NCBI GenBank assembly: GCA_032164245.1
Contig: JAVMKO010000001.1
Span: 163,237,434 to 163,301,433, forward strand
From: Sternotherus odoratus
Taxonomy: Eukaryota > Chordata > Testudines > Kinosternidae
Direction of reading: 5' to 3'
DNA: 64,000 nucleotides
This document shows positions 46,545 to 58,635 of the stretch, in pieces; within the stretch, counting starts at the first letter, position 1; every line of letters starts with the position of its first letter. The notes under the pieces were generated by a model, which worked only from the letters and a program-made list of their open reading frames with translations, was not told where the DNA came from and did not search any database. The position numbers were made by a program, and so were the translations under genes.

Positions 46545-48946
46545 TATGTACTCTGAAATAGCCCTCAAATCTGGGGTTTAGAATAACAGTAATCTGAAAT
46601 TTTGCAATACAAAGACTTTTTTAAAAGTAGAAACATTAGTTTCGACTGTATATCAGCATATAATAAATGCAAGTATTTGTATACCTTGCTTTTCACATGT
46701 AACCTTCATGTACTGCTTGTGTCACCCACTAACCCACACAAGAGCCACCTCACACTACATGTGAATTTCACCCAATGTTGAGGACCTATACAAGATGTTT
46801 GGTCCTACATCACTTGAGCTCCGTATCTTAGAGACTCTGCAGAAATAGCATAGTTGTGGAAAACCTCTAGTCTAGGAGTAGAGATAGCCCAGGGTCTGTG
46901 TTGAAGCCTTGTGGCTTGTCCACAAATTGAAGATGTGAATTCTGTTCCCTGATCTAACTGCCACTGAATTTCCTGCACCATGATTCTACTTCTGAGAAGA
47001 AGCCCATTACTTTAGGCCCTCATCTTGTTCAATGGGACTACTCAGGGGAGAATGGTTTCACAGGTGAGGTCACAGAGTGCTTAAGTGTTCCCAGGGTTGG
47101 GGCCTAAGATGGCAATTACCATTTGTACATCATAAGTTTAGAATTTTCATCACTAAAAAGGGAATATCATTACACGGTGTTCACTAAAAGTTCACTAAAA
47201 GAAATATGCAATTTATATTTCAATCAGCCATATTCAAAAGGGACAGAGACTGTGTGATGGCCACATCTGTCTTTTCCACAGTGGTCTTGCTATTGTGAGT
47301 TGAAAGTTGATCAGCATCTTGCAGGATTGGGCTTTTATTTTGGCTAAACGGTAAGCAGTTTGATATTGCTAGAGATTTAGCTCCACCTACTGGGCACCTA
47401 GATATACTATTACTGTACTAACTATAGACAGCAAGACTGAACTATTTTATTTATACATAAGGCCTGAACCTGCAAGTGTTCTACACGGGCAGATGTAAAG
47501 GTCTGTTCGAGCAACATCCAAAAAGAGGGTGTACTTTTAAAACATTTTTGGCCCCAAAAGCATGTTCTGGGATACTTTTCACTGTAAATAAACTATGAAA
47601 AAACTAGAAAGCATTCAATAATAAAAGCATTAGATTTCATAGATCCTTAAAATGAAGCATGAAAAAGAAAACAGTTTCAGTGTCTCTTTAGACTGCTTTG
47701 GGTTGGTGGCAGAGCCATTTAAATTTTGCTTTAAAAATGGATTGGGAGCTTTTGTTTAACGTATCAGATCAAGAGCTTGAGCTGGACAGCCAGTAAGAAC
47801 TGTTTGTAAAACCTCTAGCTTTCCCCCCATTTTGGCCCACATGAAAGATTATTACAGTGATGGTATCTGTCTTTTTTACAGAAAAGTTGGCTTCAAATCT
47901 ATGTTTGGGTACCTCTAACTTCTCAGAGATTTACACAGTTCAAAAATCTAACCTGATATGGATTAAAGTGAAAATCTGAAATAATTCTGTAAATTGCAGT
48001 TTACACACTACTGTACAAAACAGAGCATAAAAAAACAAACCTACCCTTATTTTCAATCAAAAAGCATGGATAAAAATACATCTAAGAAATGGCCAGGTTT
48101 TCTATTGATCTGGGTCCCTGTTTTTTGTTAGATTTTAAAACACCAAATCTTACTTCAGTGAAAGCTCAAGGTTTCATCTAGCTGTTCTTGTGAATCCAGA
48201 GGTCACAACCAGTAGAAAAAACTAGAAAGGCAAGATCTCAAAAAATAGCTATTCTGCTCATTTTTCTGAATTCAAAATCAACAACATTAAGGAGATCTGA
48301 GAGTCTTGTGAGGAAAACTATTAAATGCAATAGATGGATAGTGAAAAGTATCAGGCAAAAATTAAATCCTATTTAAACTTTAGTCAGGACTTGAAACCCA
48401 AGATCTTTAAGAGAACTAGCAGAGGAAATCTTGGAACTTCTCCAAATAATCTTAAAAAAAAAAAAAAAAAGTATCACTAGAGCCAGAAGAGGGGATTTCA
48501 TGATGGGAATCCTCCCACAAAGCTTTAGGGATGGCCATCAAAACGCAACTGTTTGCCCATCAAAACAAGGGCACAGAGTGAAGAGGTTCAAAAGTGCAGA
48601 ATTCATAGCATACATAGAAGGTTCCAGCACAGGTATATACCTGAGTGTAGCAGCTATATTTTCTACCATAAAAAACATTGAGTGACTCCAAATCAGGTAC
48701 TCCTTGGGCTCTCCCTGAATCACTCCTAGAGTAGAGGTCTGTCTCTCTCTCTCTCTCTCTTTTTTTTTTTTTTTTTTGCATTGTCAAGAGCTTGAATCAA
48801 CCGTGGAAAACACTCCAGAAACTTGGCTAATAGGGTGGAAGTTTTCGTTCACTTCTCTCTGACCAACGGAAATCAGGCATCTCAGATACTAGAGAGAGAC
48901 TGTGATAAAACTGGAATGATGGCTTCTGCTGCAGCTACGCAGGTCT
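46545..48946. other. Gene-free stretch
   Basis: It contains an A19-like run at about 48452-48470 and a (CT)n plus T18 tract at 48739-48777. No gene recognised. Confidence 0.5.
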
Positions 48947-48954
48947 ACCTATAC

Positions 48955-49886
48955 CAGGGATCTCAAACTCGATCACCAAAAGGGCCACATGAGGACTAGT
49001 ACATTGTCCTGAGGGCTGTAGCACTGGCACACACACCCCTCCCCAGCTGCCCTCAGCCACGCCCCACACTACCCCTTCCATGAGGCCCCTTTCTTTTCCC
49101 ACCGCTTCCCAAATCCCCAGGGCCAGCGACAGGGGGGTACTAGGGGTACAGCTGTACCGGGCCCCCCGACTTTAGGGGGGCCCAGGTACACAGCTGTACC
49201 CGTTGTTGTCCCCCCTTGTCGCCGGACCTGGAGAGCGGGGAAGGGGCGGGGAGGCGGCGCGGCTCTCCTCCGGACGAGCGCACGTGTCCCCAGCAGGAGC
49301 AATGAGCCCGGCCGGCGGCAGCGGCACAGTCCGGGGGAGAAAGGGCGGGGAGGAGGGGGGGAACAGCAAGGGCGGCTCACACCGCTCCCGGGCTCTCGCT
49401 CCCGCTGCCGCCAGCTGGGGGGGAGCGCCGGCTGGGCTGGGGGGGGGAGGCCGGCTGGGCTTCCTCCCCCAGCCGCTGTCAGCTGGGGGGGGGGGGGGCG
49501 CCGGCTGGGCTGGGGGGGGCGACTGGGCCCCCAAACTATCAGAGTAGGGGGCCCCCAAATTTCTGTCGCCGGCCCTGCAAATCCCCACCTCTGCCTCATT
49601 TCTTCTCTGCCTCCTCCCCTGAGCATGTGGCTCCCCACTCCTGTCCCCTCCCTCCTGGAAAGCCCTAAGCATCGCCAAACAGCTGTTTGGCAGCAGAAAG
49701 CACCTGGAGGTAAGCAGAGGAATCAGGACACAGCATGCTGGGGGAAAGCTGGAGCGGGGAGCTTGGCAGGCTGCAGGAAATAACTCTGGAGGAAGCGGCC
49801 GGGGGGGTAGGGGTAGGGGGAGAGCATGTGGGAAGCTCGGCGGGTCACAGGAAATAACTCTGCGGACTGTGTGTTTGAGACCCCTG
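48955..49886. mobile_element. 932-bp hAT element containing a second hAT
   Basis: Ends CAGGGATCTCAAACTC and the inverse GTGTTTGAGACCCCTG are flanked by an 8-bp duplication with one mismatch (acctatac at 48947-48954; atctatac at 49887-49894). The same family starts at 63931. Its own sequence is about 470 bp; the rest is the nested element and its target duplication. Confidence 0.8.
49118..49577. mobile_element. 460-bp nested hAT element
   Basis: Ends CAGGGCCAGCGACAG and the inverse CTGTCGCCGGCCCTG lie between perfect 8-bp duplications caaatccc (49110-49117, 49578-49585). Very G/C-rich with G runs up to 11-12. The 114-189-codon frames across it are repeat-derived. Confidence 0.9.
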
Positions 49887-49894
49887 ATCTATAC

Positions 49895-51153
49895 TGTGGC
49901 CCATATTAACCAACATACCTGCTGTCACCAGCCCCTGCTTGCAGAGAGGTGAAGAACAACTGCCCTGGAGGCAGAAAGGGTAAGCGAGCCCTGTCACCAT
50001 GGGAAACATCCCGGCTGTGCAGGTTGAACACTGCTTCTATTGTACAACCACCAGGTTTTGAAAGCAGAAGACCCACCTGTAAGGCTGAAATGGGCAAAGG
50101 TAGAACACCAGTTGGTTTGAGTAGGACAGACTCTTCCTGAGAAGGGCAGGGTTGAAAATGTTTGGTCTACCCAAGTTACATGAGAAGTTAGAGCAGCTCA
50201 TACTTTGGCAAGAAATTTCTGCCAATGAACATAACATCTGTTTCAGGCAGCATATCTGTGAGTATTATTACAGGGGGGAAATTGGAAGAGATGTTTAAGA
50301 CTATATTTAAAAAAAAGGAATTTAGTAGAAAGAGCATGTGAAAAATCTGGTGGCCTTCTACAAACTGACTATTATTTTGGGCTTCTAGGAGCAACTGGAA
50401 TACAAACAAATTATAGGTAAAGAGCTTCAACTTTAATGGAACTTGTTTTGCTAAGACATTACTTTAGCACAATGCAGGATATAGTTTAACTAGGCAGGCA
50501 AGTACTGTAGATGGGATTCTTAAAGGACATGAGAAATTAATTGGTAGTTAGGCACCTTACTTCTTCAGGCTACTTTGACAATGCCCAGCCTAAAGAATTA
50601 GAACCCAAAGTAGTTAGGTACTTCTTGATGGCTAGGAATAACAGCCTGCTTCAAACTAATTTTTGCCCTATGCATTTTTGGACTCATCTTAACGATGAGT
50701 AAGGGCCATATTCTGTTAACCCTTAGGACACCATACACAGCCCATCTGTATCAATTTCATAAAAATGAACACACATTGGTAACCATTCTTATATGCACGT
50801 AATTTCTTGAATGGCAGAATATCATTTTCATTTTGCTGGAGTTTCATGATAGTGGGTGAGACTCTTATAAAACAGACATTAAGCAAAACAGAGTGGAATT
50901 AGCCTAAACACAGCAACTTCCACGTATTTGTTTCTAAAAAGTGAACCAACTTAAGGTGTCCTAGTTAAAGCAGACTGGTTCAATTAATCCTGTAATTTTA
51001 GTTGTACTGTTTTATCGAGTCAAATTTATTCCCTCAGATGTGTATAAGTGGCTTCTGTTGAATTCAACTAGAGATGCTTGCCTGTATGAAGCAGAACGTT
51101 GCTACACACAATAAATATAAATAATGCCAATTGTAAGATACTGATACATCACA
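49895..51153. other. Gene-free stretch
   Basis: Nothing recognised apart from the 13-bp target duplication ending at 51153. Confidence 0.5.
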
Positions 51154-51295
51154 ATGGACACTTCCACTGCTTGCATCCGATGAAGTGGGTATTAGCCCAC
51201 GAAAGCTTATGCTTCAATACTTTAGTTAGTCTTTAAGGTGCCACAGGACTCGGTTATCTTTGCTATTCCAGACTAACACGGCTACCTTCTGATTC
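51154..51295 (+). mobile_element. Penelope-like 3' end with hammerhead-like motif
   Basis: A 142-bp insertion between perfect 13-bp duplications ctgatacatcaca (51141-51153, 51296-51308). It contains the family tail 'ttagtctttaaggtgccaca' and 'cagactaacacggctacc'. At 51177-51204 it has CCGATGA, stem II gtggg/cccac and GAAA, then a short stem III AGC-UUAU-GCU. The first core element carries U-to-C (CCGATGA instead of CTGATGA), so ribozyme activity is unlikely. Confidence 0.8.
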
Positions 51296-51308
51296 CTGAT
51301 ACATCACA

Positions 51309-53689
51309 GAGTTTCTATGCAGAAGGCAATGTAAAAGACTGACTAACATTGACATCGCAACTCCTTTCTCCACATCTTTATTTTAGAATAAAAGAATTCT
51401 TGCCCTGGGTTAAGAGATGGTTCCTTAATACATATTGCATGCCTCAATGTTTTGTAATGACTAGGCTTGCTGGCTAAGCATATGAAACTATTCAAAATGT
51501 TGACACCATAAAAAAAATGTAATAAAATCAGTGTTAAAGATATTAAACAATGATGCACAATACTATCAAACTGGATTCTGCCTGCCCTCCAGAATTAATA
51601 AAGTAAAATTTGGCTGGCAAGGATGTGAACCTACCAAGTTGTGACAAAGTCTTTATCCTGACAAGTATATTTTTGGATGCTTGAAGTTTAAGCATTATTA
51701 CACTGAAATCTTTAATCATGGCTTCATGCATAAACAACACCATGACGTTTATAAGTAAACAATCCAAATATTTTAATTTAAATATGTCCCATTCTATACA
51801 ATCTTATAAAATACCAGTTTGTTTTAACATAACAGCTGTTATTTTCATACAGAAACAGAGTGAGCCATACACCACATTGGTGCTAAGAAAACAGACATAG
51901 GCCAGGATACACAAGCTGGGAGCAGACAGCAAGATGGGCAGTTACCGTCCAGCAATCCATGTTCACAACTACAGTTGGGAGTGGCAGGAACCGCAGCCAG
52001 CCCAAATCATTCGTAGTTCTGATTCTGAATGACTACCTTCAACCTCCATCATGCAGAATGTCTCAATGTGTACCAACATTCAAAATCATGTCACTGGTTG
52101 TTTTACATTCTTTTTTCTATTGAAGATAAGTGATGCATCTTGGCAGTCCCGTAGAGGCAACAGTAACAGCACCCAGGATCCAGGATCTATGCTGGTAGCA
52201 GAAGAAGAGGCGGAGGAGAATGCTACAGAAATTAGGCCAAAGGTTTTGTACTGAATGAAGGGCAAATATAAAACATCTGCATCAAATCTAGCAGCAGTGT
52301 CATGGGCTACATATGGAGCCTTAGAAAGCTATACTAGAGACATGCTTCGATGTTCCTCTAGTTTGGTTGTTGTATTCTGTGCTTTAAAAAAAAAAAAAAA
52401 AAAAGAATGTTGTGCATTGCAGTCTGATGTTTACACTTCAGTAACACAAAAGTAGCTCTTGTGTCCCTGTATTTATACACTGTATGAAATCAGCAGAAAA
52501 ACACAGCCTGACCTAAAGCTAAGTTGGATGACATTCTGCACCTGCAAACTTTGTATCAAATAGCATAATGCACACAAGGAAAGCATCTCTCTCTCGCTCT
52601 CTGTCACAGATAGGAACCAAAAGTCAGCATCAGTCTGTGTGCATGCACACTTACTGTAAACTGAATACATTAGAATAGGGCCCTGCAACTCCAGACTATT
52701 ATTGAGGTTTAACAGGTTTCTGTTCTCTTTGGTCACAATAACATTGTGTGTGTCTTGTCACACTTTTAGTAGTGTGGAGTCTATACTGAATCATCAGTTG
52801 GAATGACTGCACAAGTTCATCTGTACATACAGTATTATATTCTTTATACCATTTGTTCTATGTCTACCCAAAAGTGTATTATGTCATCCTCCAAGTCAAC
52901 ATTAACTACAAAGGGCACATAATAATGCATTTCATTTTAATGCAACAACAGCTACAATGCTCATCCCGAGCCTAGCCCTACTACTACTAAAGCTAATGGC
53001 AAAGTTCCCACTGACTTCAAAAAGAGGATCAGGGTCTATTTTCAAAAACATGTCTGAACCCCCCAAAATACTTCCCCTTCTAAAAGAGAAACATTTCCTC
53101 GCCCAACAATATATTTTGTCAATATATTAGTGTATTTTTTAAAAGTATTAAAATACTTCAAAGTTAGAATCTCCATTTTAAAAGCAGATTCTTGGAAACA
53201 CTTGAACAGGTATAGCATATATTTGTTTGTTATGTAAACATGACAGAAAACTTGTGCATCATTCACCACTGTCCTTAAAACAGTACCCAAACCAAACAGA
53301 ATGAAAGCTTGTCTGTTCCCACAGCAAGCCATCACCTGAACTGATAAAGCATGCATTATTACTTGGTACTAAGCATTTCAAATGCCAGCCTGTTTTGGAA
53401 ACAAAGCCAAAAGAGAATACATTCTTATTGAACAGACACAGCCATTAGAAAAAATACAAAATGTTCAACTAGTAGAACAATCCCATCACAGATTAATGGG
53501 GAAAAGGCACTCCATCCCTCTCAAATATACTGCACCTCTGTAATCTATTTCATATCCTGTGTGGTGAATCACTGTTAAAATGTGTAACTGCACCAGCTGC
53601 AATGTACAAGTTAATGTAAAGAGTAATACCGCTCAGGTTTTCTTCCACAGCCATACTTCTCACTGAAAACTTCACATTGCTGTGAATAT
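51309..53689. other. Downstream flank or distal 3' UTR of RCAN1
   Basis: No transposon recognised. It contains A-rich run 52386-52404. A minus-strand AATAAA at 51377-51382 and ATTAAA at about 52936-52941 could serve a longer RCAN1 transcript, so part of this tract may be 3' UTR. Confidence 0.4.
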
Positions 53690-54554
53690 ACAGTACTAGC
53701 TTTATTTACATGTTTAAGAAGTTTGTTTTTCAAAAGGAGAAAATAATAATTGAACCAGTATTACCTAAAAATGTATAACTTAAAGTTTAAATAATTTAAA
53801 ATCCGCTTACTTGAACAATTTTCCTATTGCACAGTTTTTCAACTTTGAAAGACAAAACCCCACTAAGCATTTAATAACAGATGAAAATTTTAAAAGCACA
53901 AATTATATTGCACCAAAATAAGGTGCTACATAAATTGTATGTCCACTGGAAACTGGGTACCAATAAAACATACATACAGTAAAAGACCCAGGATGCTGAG
54001 AGATGAGCATTGAAGACAACTTCCCAGATATCAAAAAGTGTGAAGTGAGAACTATATAGAAAATAATGCAAAGTTATTTTTGAACATCAGTAACACACAT
54101 GCACAAAGCAACCTAACATAAGAAAAATGTTTACAATTCCCATATCTTTAAACCATCTCAGTATCACATGTACTTCACATATGTCTAGCCTATGAATTAG
54201 AGGCGTATCATGTGAGATAGAACACAGAAAGCTTTCCCCCCATTTCATAATGAAGCCGTCTAAGATTTCTTAAAAATGGAAGGTGTCTTCAATGTATCAA
54301 TTCTTTCTCAAAATACTTTTTTCTGTTCCCCCTAACTCTGATCTGGAAGTTCATTTTAGGTTCCATACATATTAACCAATGTGCAGCATTAAAAATAATG
54401 AGGAAACTTCCAGTGTTTTTCTGAGTAACATTACATTGGAATTTCTCCTACTACTGCTGCAGCCACTGCCACACCAAAATTGTGACCCGACACTTCCATA
54501 GTAAGCATTTTTCTTGTATACGTCTACTTGAAACCCTTAAAAGTTAGAATCACT
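53690..54554 (-). other. RCAN1: RCAN1 3' UTR, proximal part
   Basis: It follows the stop codon at 54555-54557. The first AATAAA on the minus strand is at 53701-53706 (read as TTTATT on plus), giving an 850-nt UTR. Use of this signal is inferred, and the UTR may extend further left. The absence of recognisable repeats here, unlike the adjoining introns, fits retained transcript sequence. Confidence 0.5.
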
Positions 54555-54740
<186 letters not shown>

Positions 54741-54872
54741 TTAGAACATTAGCAAAACTTGTCAAAAAGGCTCTATTCTATACAGTAAGCCCAGAACAAA
54801 TAGTCTAAATTTAAAATAAAACAACAACAAGGAGGAGTCCTTGTGGCACCTTAAATTTATTTGGGTATAAGC

Positions 54873-54900
54873 TTTCGTGGGCTAAAACCCACTTCATCAG
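54873..54900 (-). ncRNA. Hammerhead ribozyme-like motif (left arm)
   Basis: On the minus strand: CTGATGA, then stem II gtggg/cccac with a short loop, then GAAA. All core bases of the CTGANGA...GAAA consensus are present. The stem III side reads GCTTATACCC, which lacks a good closing pair and the UH cleavage site, so activity is doubtful. Confidence 0.5.
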
Positions 54901-55347
54901 ATGCATGAAGTGAAAAATACAGAAAGCAGTGTATATGTGTATGTGTGTATGTATCTATATCTAGATCTTACAGCACATGAAAAGATGGGAGTTGCCTTAC
55001 CAAGTTAGGGGGGGGGGGGGATTCAGTGCTAACGAGGCTAAATCAATTAATGTGGAAGTGGGTTATACTACAAAAATGTAATTTTCCCCTCTGCTGATAC
55101 TCACACCTTCTTGTCAATTGTTGGAAATGGGCGACATCCACATTGATTGCATTCACCTTGTTAGCATTACAAAAAGTAATTTTCCTCCTTTGATATTCAC
55201 CTCTTCTTGTTGACTGCTGAGAATAGGCCACTTCCGCCTTAATTGATTTAGCCGCCTTAGCACTGACCCCCCATTTGCGAATGCAACTCCCATCTTTTCA
55301 TGTGCTGTAATATTTATACAACTTTCTGTGTTTTCCACTCTCTGCAT

Positions 55348-55375
55348 CTGATGAAATGGGTTTTAGCCCATGAAA
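55348..55375 (+). ncRNA. Hammerhead ribozyme-like motif (right arm)
   Basis: CTGATGA, stem II atggg/cccat, GAAA. Relative to the other copies the closing G-C pair of stem II is changed to A-T on both sides, so the helix is kept. Stem III reads GCTTATGCCC, again lacking the expected U before the cleavage site. Confidence 0.5.
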
Positions 55376-55799
55376 GCTTATGCCCAAATAAATTTGTTAT
55401 TCTCTAAGGTGCCATAAGGACTCCTTGTTTTTGCTGATACGGACCAACACAGCTACCACTCTGAAATCTAAATTTAAGAGCATGCAAATAGCATAGTACT
55501 GATAAGGAAGTTGGAAGCTACAGTCCAGCAGGTCGACTTCAACAGCAAAACTTCACAGATTGTAGCCAAACCAACAACAGACATTTTAGGCTCCATTTTC
55601 AAAGACATATGCTCAACTATTTTGCATACACAACTACACATAGTACTACATGTGCTCATATGAATGTATGGGTATTCACCGTTGTGTGTCGTACCTACCC
55701 ACTAGTGTGCACAAATCATATCCATTTGTGCATGCAGTTGTGGTTTCTCAGGATGCAAATTTTATACACCCATCTTTGATAATCAAGCCTTTTCTAGTG

Positions 55800-56690
55800 C
55801 ATCATAGAATCAGAATCATAGGTTTAGAAGGGACTACAAGAGCTATCTAACCGCCTGCCAATATGCAGAATTTGGTGTGTACACTATTCAAGACAGATGG
55901 CTACCTAGGTTCCTTCTGCAAATCTCTAGTGAAAGAGCTTCCATGAAGTAGTCTGTTCCATTGTCCTACTGTTCTTACAGTCAGAAAGTATTTCCTGAGA
56001 TTTAATCAAATTCTATGCTGCAGTTTGAACCCACTGCCTCATCCTGCCCTCTGTGGCAAAAGAGACATCTTTTCTCCATCCATCTTTTTTATGGCAGCCT
56101 TTCAAATATTTTAAGACTGCAGTCATGTTCTCACTTCACCTACGCTGTTCCAAACTAAACATACCCAGTTCCTTCAGCTCATATGGCTTGCATTCCATCC
56201 CTTTGATCATCTTTGTCACTTGCTTTTGGATCCTTTTCAATTTCGCTATATCCTTTCTATACAGCAGTGACCAAAACTGGACACACAAGTCCAGCTGAAG
56301 ACTAACCAGTGCCACGTGGAGTTGTACTATCATCTCTGTGACTTGCATGCTCTGCCTCTGTTATTGCAATCCAAAATTGCATTTGTTTTTTTTGCAACAG
56401 TATCTCATTGTTGACTTGTGTTAAAGTTGTGATCTTCCACAATTACCAGATCTTTTCAGCAATGCTGCAGCCAAGCCAGTTATACATTCTGTATTTGTGC
56501 ATATGGTTTTTCTTCCTGAAGCATAACACCTTACATTTGCCTTTGTTGAATTTCATTTTGTTGTCCATAGCCTAGTTCTCCAATTTATCAAGATCCCTTT
56601 GAATTTTAGCTCTAGCCTCCAAAGTGTTTCCAACTCTACCAGGTTTGTCTCATCTGCAAAATTTGAACAGTATGATCAAATCTGATCACT
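55800..56690 (-). pseudogene. CR1 LINE fragment, RT C-terminus and 3' end
   Basis: Minus orientation. The 3' end is at about 55803-55860 ('atcataggtttagaagggac'). The frame 56136-56348 reads KLKRIQKQVTKMIKGMECKP and LKELGMFSLEQRR, the CR1 region downstream of the RT core. Farther right a decayed ADDT-type catalytic region lies near 56640-56680. More diverged than the CR1 at 29.8-31.1 kb. It lies within an RCAN1 intron in the same orientation as the gene. Confidence 0.8.
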
Positions 56691-57974
56691 CAGGAGAACT
56701 GTCCATCTCCATACCATGGAGATTTAAAATCAGAGAAGCAATTTTTTTCCCAGCCTTCCACTGGCAGAAGTTAATGAAGTTAGATATAGTTTTGCTGACC
56801 AAAACCTAAAGGGCTGAATTCTGCTCTGGGATAACTGTATAACAGAATTGGCTAGAAAGAATTTTACACATCTACTTTGATAGCATTTAGATATGCGGTG
56901 TCATAATTTTGTTATGTCCATTGATTAGTCATTTGACAGAAACAACTCTACAATTTATTATTTTCAAATACCTTTTCTGTAAGAGAAGGAGGTAGGGAAA
57001 AGAAACCAGCACTCAGATTTCAAAAGGTGTTCCTCCAGGCACTTTTTCTTCTGTTCCAATCAATTTGGTATGTTTTATCCTCATGCTTTTAAGACCTCAG
57101 TATCTTAGGTGTTGCATCACCATACAAATTGTGGTGCTTGCAATATCAGCTATTTTAGGTAACCCAGGAGCAAGCCAGACTGGATAGTCTGTAAGGTGTC
57201 CCTTGCACAGTTTTTCCCAAGTAGTTCTACAGAGAACTGAGGAGAGCTCCCACAAAACAAACAAGAGATTCTGCCGTCAGCTCTGCAGATAAATGGGAAC
57301 CAGGCTCTTAGAGCTTCCTCTATTCCCCTCTGGCACTAACTTACCATCTGCTAAGTCACTTATCCTCTCTGATTTCAAAAAAACCTCCATCAAATGGATA
57401 CAACACAACGCCACAGTGGTGAGAGACTTAATATGTGCGATGTCTGCAAATCATCTGATGAAAGTGGCTAGAGATATGTAAATTATTAATTTACTGTCAG
57501 ATGGCTGAACAACAGCAACAGTGTAAAAAAAGTAGTAGTTATATAGTTAAAACAAATATTTTACAAGTTCCATTTTATTTCTGGGGAAACTTATGTTAGA
57601 GTTACAATTTTATTTTAAATCTTGGCATAGAAAACTAAGTTGCTTTGCTAAAACTATTGTCAGGTCAGACCTAATTAAAAATATAGAAAAATGAGTAGTA
57701 TGCATTATGTATTATCACTTTCGTGAGATTAGCAAGTTGTAGCGCAGTCCATGCTGTGTGGCTCAGCAAGAATGTTTTGTTCTGGCAAAAATAATCTCAT
57801 GGAAATTTTTATCTTTTTGATACAAAAAAGTGATTTCAGAAGATAATCCTTGACATAAAAAATGTCAGAGTGTTTTCTGTAGTAAGTAATTTCATTGATA
57901 ATGAACAGATATCTTAGGGGGGGGAAGATGCTTTTTCAAGTCATTTTTTACTCAAGTACAAGTATTAAAACTTA

Positions 57975-58175
<201 letters not shown>

Positions 58176-58278
58176 TTAACTATTACTTTTAATTTTCCAT
58201 TAATCAGTCATTTGCATAGAATTTAAAGTTTGAACCAAGTAACAGTATGTAACAATGTGTGATAACATATCAAACATA

Positions 58279-58491
58279 TTCAGAGTGGCAGACATGTTAG
58301 TCTGCATCAGCAAAAACAACAAGGAGACCTTGTAGCACCTTAGAGACTAACACATTTATTTGGGCATAAGCTTTCGTGGGCTAGAACCCACTTCATTAGA
58401 TGCATGGAGTGGAAGTGGGTTCTAGCCCACGAAAGCTTACGCCCAAATAAATGTGTTAGTCTCTAAGGTGCCACAAGGACTCCTTGTTGTT
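58279..58491. mobile_element. Palindromic Penelope-like insertion
   Basis: 213 bp flanked by a 12-bp duplication with one mismatch (atatcaaacata at 58267-58278; ataccaaacata at 58492-58503). It consists of two copies of the same tail head to head: 'gctttcgtgggctagaaccc' at about 58370 and the inverse 'gggttctagcccacgaaagc' at about 58417. The left arm keeps CTAATGA in place of CTGATGA; the right arm is truncated before that core element, so neither motif is intact. The near-perfect palindrome could form a long hairpin in the RCAN1 pre-mRNA. Confidence 0.8.
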
Positions 58492-58635
58492 ATACCAAAC
58501 ATACAAATTCAAAACCACCATGCTGACAATGCTTTCAAAATATGCAGTGAAATGTGCACATCTGCATTTTTATTTTCTGTTTTTGTTTAAATATATAATC
58601 ATTTCATTAGAGAAAAATCTGCTCCTAAAAGACCA

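Larger units (their letters stand above)
54815..55466. mobile_element. Penelope-like insertion with inverted ends
   Basis: A 652-bp unit between perfect 11-bp duplications tctaaatttaa (54804-54814, 55467-55477). Both ends are the same 3' tail in opposite orientation: 'aaggagtcc', 'tggcacctta' and the hammerhead-like block on the left; the inverse on the right. The similarity extends inward to 'cagcacatgaaaagatggga' and its inverse 'cccatcttttcatgtgctgt' at about 55289, so arms are roughly 180 bp around a roughly 280-bp centre. The centre has a G13 run (55008-55020) and two related blocks around 55075 and 55180. No reverse transcriptase is present. Confidence 0.8.

Noticed and set aside
49069..49678. 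189- and 168-codon minus-strand frames, proline/arginine-rich
   Set aside because: They cross the borders of a nested hAT and read through G/C runs; no conserved domain.
1..51000. KCNE1, the expected downstream neighbour of RCAN1 in amniotes
   Set aside because: I looked for its short single-exon coding sequence in the listed frames and saw nothing similar; it may lie beyond the left edge.
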